From J088 sp003695505 [NCBI: Candidatus Dadabacteria bacterium] (lineage in GTDB: Bacteria; J088): a DNA stretch of 22,609 nucleotides. This document shows positions 16,774-22,609 of this stretch, one piece after another (position 1 is the stretch's first letter; each line of letters opens with the position of its first letter). The stretch is taken from contig RFIY01000213.1 of assembly GCA_003695505.1 (NCBI GenBank), forward strand, positions 1 through 22,609. The letters run 5' to 3'. A program made the translations under genes and the position numbers. A model generated the notes under the pieces. It saw only the letters and a list, made by a program, of their open reading frames with translations. It had not been told where the DNA came from and did not search any database.

Positions 16774-16789
16774 CGGACCGGTCAGTCCG
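16774..16789. promoter_or_regulatory. Palindromic operator, site 1 (tetR leader)
   Basis: CGGACCGGTCAGTCCG, a near-perfect inverted repeat (7-bp arms, one mismatch, 2-bp centre). Its reverse complement matches the palindrome at 17804-17819 in 15 of 16 bases. It lies between the predicted transcription start and the Shine-Dalgarno of tetR, so binding would block the gene's own transcription. Confidence 0.7.
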
Positions 16790-16808
16790 GTCTGGCCGTG
16801 GGAGCACT

Positions 16809-17723
16809 ATGGGGACTCGAAACGCCAACGAACTTCGCGCCGTCACCGGCGGCACACATCAGCCTGATGCAGAGACGGTCGCACGGTTCGTCAGTGCCTG
16901 GCTCGACACGACGCCGGGCGACGAACGACCTTCGCTGCACGACGCGCTACAGGCGTTTGCCGAACTCGTCAGCCGCTGGCGAGATGCCGATGTCGATGTC
17001 GATCGCGCGCAGGCCGCTCTGCTCGAGGGCGCGACGGAAATCGCATCACGGTACGGTCTGGCCGTTGGCGAACTGCTGAGCGATGTATCGCGCCTCGTCG
17101 CGACGAGCGGGCGTCGCAATGATCTCAAGCAAGTAGCGACCGACCGCCGCATCCTTGATGCGGCCTACGATGTATTTGCCGACAAGGGCTTTTACAACGC
17201 GACCGTCGATGAAATCGCGCAGGAAGCCGGCGTCGGCAAGGGGACCGTTTACCGCCACTTCGATTCCAAGGACAATCTGTTCCAGGCGGTCGTGCGCGAG
17301 AAACTGCTTGACCTCGTCGCGCAGGTTCGTGAAGGCTTCGAAACGGCCGATGATGTGCTTCAGGGCATTCGCCGTGCCGTATCCGCGTACCTGCGTTTTT
17401 TCGAGAAGCACAACCGGTTCTACCGGATTCTGGTCTTCGAACAACAGGGATTCGGAACCGAGTTCCGAACCGAGTATATCGCCGGAATTCTGCAGAATGT
17501 GCCGCAGATCCGTGACATGGTCATCTCGGCAGCCGAAGAGGGCATCACCAAGCCCCTCGACGACTTTTACACGATTTTCTACGGCATCGTCGGTTTTATG
17601 GACGGCGTCATTCACAAGTGGTTCTACAACAATTGCGAAGGCAGCCTCGAGGACGAGATCGATACGATCATCGAGGTTCTGTTCTACGGTTTCGTCGCCC
17701 GTAAAGGCAACGGCGGCACCTGA
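16809..17723 (+). CDS. TetR/AcrR-family regulator with an extra N-terminal domain
   Basis: Transcription factor of 304 residues, long for TetR proteins (usually 190-230). The TetR DNA-binding domain lies at about 112-158: RILDAAYDVFADKGFYNATVDEIAQEAGVGKGTVYRHFDSKDNLF, a textbook match. The ligand/dimer domain follows to 304 with no identifiable specificity (VREGFETADDVLQGIRRAV, FEKHNRFYRILVFEQQ). The first ~105 residues form an additional mostly helical, acidic region (ARFVSAWLDTTPGDERPSLHDALQAFAELV) that I do not recognise. ATG 16809 has GGGAGC just upstream, so the extension is translated under the best start. The gene ends 35 bp before the megasynthase ATG. Three copies of one palindrome around it suggest that it controls itself and the synthase. 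Confidence 0.88.
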   Translation: MGTRNANELRAVTGGTHQPDAETVARFVSAWLDTTPGDERPSLHDALQAFAELVSRWRDADVDVDRAQAALLEGATEIASRYGLAVGELLSDVSRLVATSGRRNDLKQVATDRRILDAAYDVFADKGFYNATVDEIAQEAGVGKGTVYRHFDSKDNLFQAVVREKLLDLVAQVREGFETADDVLQGIRRAVSAYLRFFEKHNRFYRILVFEQQGFGTEFRTEYIAGILQNVPQIRDMVISAAEEGITKPLDDFYTIFYGIVGFMDGVIHKWFYNNCEGSLEDEIDTIIEVLFYGFVARKGNGGT

Positions 17724-17758
17724 ATCTGCCGACCACGCACACTTCCGGGAGCAACAAG

Positions 17759-20700
17759 ATGACCTGCAAACTCCACACATCTGTTCCACTGTCCTGGCTA
17801 AAGCGGACTGACCAGTCCGTCTTGAGCGGTGTGCCCTTCTGGATCGAAGTCGATGCGCCCATCGGCTCGATCTCTACGGCCGCGCACGGTGTCTGGACAA
17901 CACACGAGGAACTCGTCGGCGATCTGGAAGGGCACCCGCTCGCGGCCGGGCCGGCCGGGTCAGGCCTGCCCGGCGCCGTGATCGGCTCCATGGATGACCT
18001 CCGACGCGCAACGGATGCCCGGTTCCTGCTACTCAATGGTGAAGATGCTGCCGGGTCATGTGGCAAGCAGGGTCTGTTCATCCTGATGCAGGCCGTCGCG
18101 GACGACCCCCGCCCGGTCTGGATTCGTGGCGCGGTTGGGCCAGCGTTGATCGCCGCGGCCCGCGAGCTCGGCTTCGCCGGGGTCCTGGCCGAAGAGGTCG
18201 TCTGGCCTGGCATCGATGCCTTGCCGCAGGCGTGGCGCGACTTCTGGCAGGACGGGAGTCCCGGAGAAACCCGGGTGTTCGGTCCGACGGACCGACGAGT
18301 CCGCTTCTGGGCGCGACCCGGGTTTTCGGTCACGCGTGCGGCCGCTGCCGAGGCGGTCGGTGACCGCTGGGCGGACTGGGCTGCGGCATCCAGAGCCACG
18401 CCGGAACGACCCGGGCCGAAAGATGCCTGGCTACCCGCCGGGGGCGCGAGCGGTCTTGCGGGCAGACTCGGCATCACCGGCACACCGGCTGAACGACTGG
18501 CGCGCCTCAACGCGCTGGCCGATGGCTTTTCCGTCACGCAGTGGCCCTGGCGGCCGGGGGCCGGCTGGGCAACCGCGGCGGGTACGGCACTGCCACTGTC
18601 GCAGGGACCGATGGCGAACGTCTCGGATGTCGCCGACTTTGCGCGGGTGGTCGCGAACGCCGGCGCGTTTCCGTGGTTCGCGCTTGCATCGACACCGCCC
18701 GAGCCGGTGCAACGGTTGCTGAATGACGCAGCCGACCTGAACGCGCCCTGGGGCTCGGGAATCATCGGCATGACCACGAATCCGATGCTCGAGGAACACA
18801 TTCGCCTCTGCCGCGAAGCGGGCGTGCGCTGGCTGCTGGTCGCCGCCGGCACAACCTCGCTGGCGGCCCGCCTGATCCAGGAGGGCTTCGAGGTCGTGAT
18901 GCACACGCCCGCACCGGAGATGCTCGATGCCGCGCTCGCCGCCGGTGTACGGCATGTCATCTGGGAAGGACGCGAGGCGGGCGGACATGTCGGCACGCTC
19001 AATTCGTGGACCCTCTGGCAGCACAACCTGGCCGTCCTCGAGGCGCACGCCGACGCATGCTGCTCGGTCCTGCTCGCCGGCGGCGTCGGGACCGCCGCGT
19101 CCGCGCGCCTGACTGCGCCGCTGGGCGCCCGGCTCGAACAACTGGGGCACGCGCAGGGATTGCAGATCGGCTCTGCCTATCTGCGCACGCGCGAGGCCGT
19201 CGCATCCGGCGCGATTGCCGGCACCTATGCAACGGCGCTGCAGCAGACCCGCGAGACAGTCGTCGCCGGCGACCAGTCCGGCGCGCCCACGAGGCTGCTC
19301 GCCACCACCAGGGCGCTGGAACTGACCCGGCAGGAGCGCGACTGGATTCGCAACGGTATACGCACGAGCGAACGCAAGCATCACTTCGAAAAGGCCAATT
19401 TCGGTGGGCTGCGGCTTGCCGCCAAGGCGGAGCGTGTCGTCATTGACGATCAGGGGCCACGGCTCGAGCGCGTTGCAGACGACGACAGTCTGCAGCTCGG
19501 CCTGTTCCATATTGGCGAGAATGCCGCATTGCCGTTGCCTGACAACATTCAGTCGCTGCATGATGGACTGACCAGTCCGCCCGTCAAGCAAACGGCAGCC
19601 GCCCCGGCTGTTCACCACGCCGCAAGTGTGCCAGACGATGCGATCGCGATCATCGGGATGTCGTTCTGGCTGCCTGGTGCTGCCGATGATGAGTCCGCGC
19701 TGTGGCAGATGCTCGCGGACGGCCGGAGTGCCATCGACGACATCGGAAGTCACGCGGGCTACTGGAATCCTGATCTGTTCTGGGATCCAGACGGCACGCA
19801 TCCCGAGAAGGCGTACTCCCGCATCGGTGCGTTCATCGACGACGTACCGTTCGACGGCCGCCGTTTCCGCATCCCGCCTCGCGTCGCCGCAGCGCTGGAT
19901 CGCACACAGTTGCTGGGGCTGATTCTCGCGGAGCGCGCCTTCGCCGATGCCGGACTGCCCGACCCGTCCGGCGCCGGGCACGCCTGCGACGTCGTCCTCG
20001 GCATCGCCCAGGGCGACCTGCGCGTGCAGACGGATGCGCGCATCCTGCTTGACGCACTCGCACTTGCGGGCGGTGGCACGGGGTTCGAGGCGATCGAGCA
20101 GCAGCTCGGCTTCAGTGTCCCGGAGCCGGTCGCGGACTCGATGGCTGGCGAGCTCGGGAACTGTTGCGCCGGGCGTATCGCATCGGCGTTCGACCTGCAC
20201 GGGGCCAATTTCACCGCCGACGCCGCCTGCGCCAGCGCCCTCGCCGCGATCAGCCAGGCGGTTGACCGCCTGCGGCTCGGTCGCTGCGACATTGCGCTGA
20301 CCGGCGGCATTGACCGCAACATGAGCATCGGTGCCTACGTCAAGTTCTGCCGGCTTGGTGCGCTGAGCCGCGAGGGCTCCTTCCCGTTCGATGCACGCGC
20401 ATCGGGTTTCGTGATGGGCGAAGGCGGTGCATTGTTCGTGCTGAAACGACTGCGCGATGCCCGGCGCGACGGCGACCGGATTCGGGCGGTCATTCGCGGT
20501 ACCGGTCTGGCCAGTGACGGGCGAGGCAAGGGCATTACCGCCCCCAATCCGGCCGGTCAGCAGCTCGCCGTCGAACGCGCCTGGAAAGACGCCGGAATCG
20601 GCCCCGACGACCTCGGGTACATCGAGGCGCACGGCACGGGAACACCGGTCGGCGACAAGGCCGAGACCACAACCTTGCGGAAGCTGTTTTCCGGTCGCCG

Positions 20701-22609
20701 CACCCGCCTGCCGGTCGGCTCGATCAAGGGCAACATCGGGCATCTCAAGGCCGCGGCCGGCGCGGCGGGACTCGCCAAGACGGTGCTGATGCTCGAACAG
20801 CGCGCGATCGCGCCAAGCGGCGGCTACGCGCAGCCACGCCCGGAACTCGGACTCGACGCGACGCCCCTGTACGTCGCCGACCACCTGCAGGACTGGGACG
20901 GCCCGTTGCGCGCCGGCATTAGCGCGTTCGGATTTGGCGGCACAAACGCCCATATCGTCGTCGAGGCAGCCTCGGTCGATGACCACCGACCCGGCGCAAC
21001 GATTTCTTCTTCGACTTTTCCTTCAGATACAGACGCCCCAACGGAGCAACCGGAGTCATCCATGAACATTCAGGCCACGCTGGATCATCCTGCCGACACC
21101 ACCATCGCCATGCGCGTCCGCGAGATCGTTGCCGACGCATCCGGCTATGACCTCGACGAGATTGAACCGGACCTGGATTTCGAGGCCGACCTCGGCATCG
21201 ATACCGTCAAGATCGCCGAGATCATCGGCCTTGTCCGCGAAGCCTACAACCTGCCGGAAGACCCGGATCTGGTTCTGTCCGATGTCGCGACGGTCGCCGC
21301 CGTCACGGCGTATGTCACGCAACGCCTCGGTGGCGACAGTGCGTCACCCGGCCAAGCGCCGGCAACGGAGGCCGCCGGAGCAGCCCTCGACGCGACAACG
21401 CTCTGGCGGCAGGCCTCGACCCGGTTGCTCGAATTCCGCGCCGAAACCCGTGAGGCACTGGCAGACGCCGTGGCGCGGGGAGAACGCGGCGGTCAGGGTG
21501 ACTGGGCGCTGATCGTTGAACAGGAACGCTTCGACCAGGAACGGCTGACGCGCGGCCTTCACGAAACGTGGCCCGCGGGGCGCTGGCAACGCGCCGGTGC
21601 CTGTTTCGGCCAGCGCGCAGCAGCCGGCACCGCCTGGCTGTTTCCGGGCCAGGGCACGCAGCGGCCTGGCATGCTCAGCGAACTGCGTGGCGAGCCGGTC
21701 ATCGACGAAACCATCGCCGAGGCAGCGGCCATTCTCGATCCACTGTTCGACGTCCCCCTCGAAACGCTGCTGGCGACACCCGCGAGCGAAGCCGACGCCG
21801 AGCGCATCGGCGCGCTGCTGCGGCAGACGCGCTACACACAGCCCGTCCTGTTGACGGTCGAAATCGCGCTGATGCGCCTGCTCAATCAGGCGGGCTGGCA
21901 GCCGGGCGCGGTCGCGGGCCACAGCCTCGGTGAATTTGGCGCCTGCGTCGCCGCGGGTGTGCTGTCCTTCCGGGACGCGCTGCGGATCGTATCCGGTCGC
22001 GGTCGCGCCATGGAGGAAGCCGCGGCACAGATCAATGACCCCGGCGCGATGGTTGCCGTTGGCGTCGACCGCGTTGCCGCTGCCGAGTTGCTGCGTCGCC
22101 TGGATCTGACCGATCTCGAACTCGCAAACCAGAACAGTCCGACCCAGACCGTGATCGGCGGCGCGACAGCGCTCGTCGACCGACTCTGCGACGCACTGGC
22201 CTCCGAGGACATCCGGCACAAACGCCTGAACGTCAGCCACGCATTCCACACCTCGATCGTGGCCGCCGCCAGTGCGCCGTTGCGCGAGCTCCTCGCCAGC
22301 ACCGACATTCAACTGCCGCGGATCCCGATCTACAGCAACGTGACCGCGCGCCCCTACCCGGACGAGATCGACGCCATCCGCGAACTCCTCTCGGTTCAAC
22401 TCGCCAGACCCGTCCGTTTCGTCGAGATGATCGAGGACATGGCCGCCCACGGCGTCCCCGGCTTCGTCGAGGTCGGCGCGGGTCGCGTCCTCAGTGGGCT
22501 GGCGGCGGAAATCGTCGAGCAAACGCTCCCCGCCGTGCCCAGCTACCTGCCGGGCCAGGATGCGATCGGCACGCTGGCGCGCGTGTACGCGGTGCAGGAA
22601 AGCGTTGCC
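17759..22609 (+). CDS. Pfa-like multidomain lipid/polyketide synthase (NMO/ER-KS-ACP-AT...), 3'-truncated by the window edge
   Basis: One uninterrupted frame of 1617 codons running past the window. Residues ~25-230 look like a diverged half of an FMN TIM barrel (GPALIAAARELGFAGVLAEE). Residues ~270-520 are nitronate-monooxygenase/PfaD-like, with QGPM (282-285), EGREAGGHVG (403-412) and LLAGGVGT. A ketosynthase spans ~626-1070, with Cys824 in DAACASA, His958 in EAHGTGTP and His995 in KGNIGHL. A carrier domain lies at ~1105-1180, with DLGIDTVK (1144-1151) placing Thr1149 where serine carries phosphopantetheine. The acyltransferase (~1290-1590) has FPGQGTQ, Ser1389 in GHSLGE, and His1497 in the HAFH motif typical of malonyl selection. 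PfaD reductases are normally separate proteins; fusion to the N-terminus is unusual. Further reductive domains probably lie beyond the window. ATG 17759 has GGGAG 7 bases upstream; GTG 17831 is an alternative start. The product is probably a secondary lipid or PUFA-like chain (inference). Confidence 0.88.
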   Translation, partial: MTCKLHTSVPLSWLKRTDQSVLSGVPFWIEVDAPIGSISTAAHGVWTTHEELVGDLEGHPLAAGPAGSGLPGAVIGSMDDLRRATDARFLLLNGEDAAGSCGKQGLFILMQAVADDPRPVWIRGAVGPALIAAARELGFAGVLAEEVVWPGIDALPQAWRDFWQDGSPGETRVFGPTDRRVRFWARPGFSVTRAAAAEAVGDRWADWAAASRATPERPGPKDAWLPAGGASGLAGRLGITGTPAERLARLNALADGFSVTQWPWRPGAGWATAAGTALPLSQGPMANVSDVADFARVVANAGAFPWFALASTPPEPVQRLLNDAADLNAPWGSGIIGMTTNPMLEEHIRLCREAGVRWLLVAAGTTSLAARLIQEGFEVVMHTPAPEMLDAALAAGVRHVIWEGREAGGHVGTLNSWTLWQHNLAVLEAHADACCSVLLAGGVGTAASARLTAPLGARLEQLGHAQGLQIGSAYLRTREAVASGAIAGTYATALQQTRETVVAGDQSGAPTRLLATTRALELTRQERDWIRNGIRTSERKHHFEKANFGGLRLAAKAERVVIDDQGPRLERVADDDSLQLGLFHIGENAALPLPDNIQSLHDGLTSPPVKQTAAAPAVHHAASVPDDAIAIIGMSFWLPGAADDESALWQMLADGRSAIDDIGSHAGYWNPDLFWDPDGTHPEKAYSRIGAFIDDVPFDGRRFRIPPRVAAALDRTQLLGLILAERAFADAGLPDPSGAGHACDVVLGIAQGDLRVQTDARILLDALALAGGGTGFEAIEQQLGFSVPEPVADSMAGELGNCCAGRIASAFDLHGANFTADAACASALAAISQAVDRLRLGRCDIALTGGIDRNMSIGAYVKFCRLGALSREGSFPFDARASGFVMGEGGALFVLKRLRDARRDGDRIRAVIRGTGLASDGRGKGITAPNPAGQQLAVERAWKDAGIGPDDLGYIEAHGTGTPVGDKAETTTLRKLFSGRRTRLPVGSIKGNIGHLKAAAGAAGLAKTVLMLEQRAIAPSGGYAQPRPELGLDATPLYVADHLQDWDGPLRAGISAFGFGGTNAHIVVEAASVDDHRPGATISSSTFPSDTDAPTEQPESSMNIQATLDHPADTTIAMRVREIVADASGYDLDEIEPDLDFEADLGIDTVKIAEIIGLVREAYNLPEDPDLVLSDVATVAAVTAYVTQRLGGDSASPGQAPATEAAGAALDATTLWRQASTRLLEFRAETREALADAVARGERGGQGDWALIVEQERFDQERLTRGLHETWPAGRWQRAGACFGQRAAAGTAWLFPGQGTQRPGMLSELRGEPVIDETIAEAAAILDPLFDVPLETLLATPASEADAERIGALLRQTRYTQPVLLTVEIALMRLLNQAGWQPGAVAGHSLGEFGACVAAGVLSFRDALRIVSGRGRAMEEAAAQINDPGAMVAVGVDRVAAAELLRRLDLTDLELANQNSPTQTVIGGATALVDRLCDALASEDIRHKRLNVSHAFHTSIVAAASAPLRELLASTDIQLPRIPIYSNVTARPYPDEIDAIRELLSVQLARPVRFVEMIEDMAAHGVPGFVEVGAGRVLSGLAAEIVEQTLPAVPSYLPGQDAIGTLARVYAVQESVA
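17804..17819. promoter_or_regulatory. Palindromic operator, site 2 (start of the megasynthase gene)
   Basis: CGGACTG-AC-CAGTCCG, a perfect 7-bp inverted repeat with a 2-bp centre. It falls in codons 16-21 if translation starts at ATG 17759, or upstream of the coding region if it starts at GTG 17831. It would work as an internal roadblock in the first case and a leader operator in the second. It is the best-symmetry copy of the three. Confidence 0.65.
19564..19579. repeat. Palindrome copy, site 3 (inside the megasynthase, reductase-ketosynthase linker)
   Basis: TGGACTG-AC-CAGTCCG differs from site 2 in only the first base. It encodes residues 602-607 (DGLTSP) in the low-complexity linker between the reductase and ketosynthase regions, where coding constraint is weak. 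It could be an intragenic regulator site, or a remnant of an operator from a once-separate ketosynthase gene. Confidence 0.55.

Noticed and set aside
17668-19026. Open frame of 452 codons on the minus strand
   Set aside because: It is antisense to the end of tetR and the start of the megasynthase; Ser/Arg/Pro-rich shadow translation with no motif.
19271-19280. Further GACCAGTCCG half-site of the TetR palindrome
   Set aside because: Only one arm matches and the other side has no symmetry; a single half-site can be chance.
18431-20986. Open frame of 851 codons on the minus strand
   Set aside because: It lies entirely opposite the reductase-ketosynthase coding region, has an Arg/Gly/Ala-biased composition without recognisable motifs, and is explained by the codon bias of the GC-rich sense gene.

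Overview
The window is GC-rich, densely packed bacterial chromosome with Gram-negative hallmarks: Pal and CpoB outer-membrane factors, several lipoprotein signal peptides, a DjlA-like co-chaperone, a CHASE8/HAMP hybrid kinase and an IF-1 of enterobacterial length. A gammaproteobacterium or close relative is the best guess. The genus cannot be named from the sequence alone. No rRNA, tRNA, CRISPR array or insertion sequence was recognised, and no gene-free stretch exceeds about 175 bp.

Layout. Positions 1-940 hold the 3' part of an AmmeMemoRadiSam radical SAM enzyme, converging on a small DUF4404 gene. An acyl-CoA dehydrogenase (minus strand) follows, with a palindromic operator-like site at its promoter. 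A signalling block (2625-5606) carries a lone receiver protein, converging on a hybrid histidine kinase plus receiver pair. Positions 5680-11495 are a seven-gene minus-strand operon in which every junction overlaps: pal, cpoB, a cysteine-desulfurase-like aminotransferase, tsaD, rsmA, a cyclophilin lipoprotein and a djlA-like gene. It combines envelope integrity, tRNA/rRNA modification and folding. Next come an acyl-CoA/AMP ligase (plus), infA with a TTG start (minus), a ferredoxin-NADP reductase (minus), and a membrane protein plus REC-GGDEF diguanylate cyclase pair (minus).

The most unusual part is 16731-22609. A TetR-family regulator with a long extra N-terminal domain is followed 35 bp downstream by a very large gene that runs off the window end. 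Its 1617 visible codons encode an FMN-dependent nitronate-monooxygenase/PfaD-like enoyl reductase region, a ketosynthase, an acyl carrier domain whose phosphopantetheine serine is replaced by threonine, and a malonyl-type acyltransferase. This is a Pfa-like secondary-lipid or polyketide megasynthase. Near-identical 16-bp palindromes lie at the tetR promoter, at codons 16-21 of the megasynthase, and in its reductase-ketosynthase linker. The simplest reading is a self-contained regulon in which the TetR protein senses a lipid or acyl-CoA and controls itself and the synthase.
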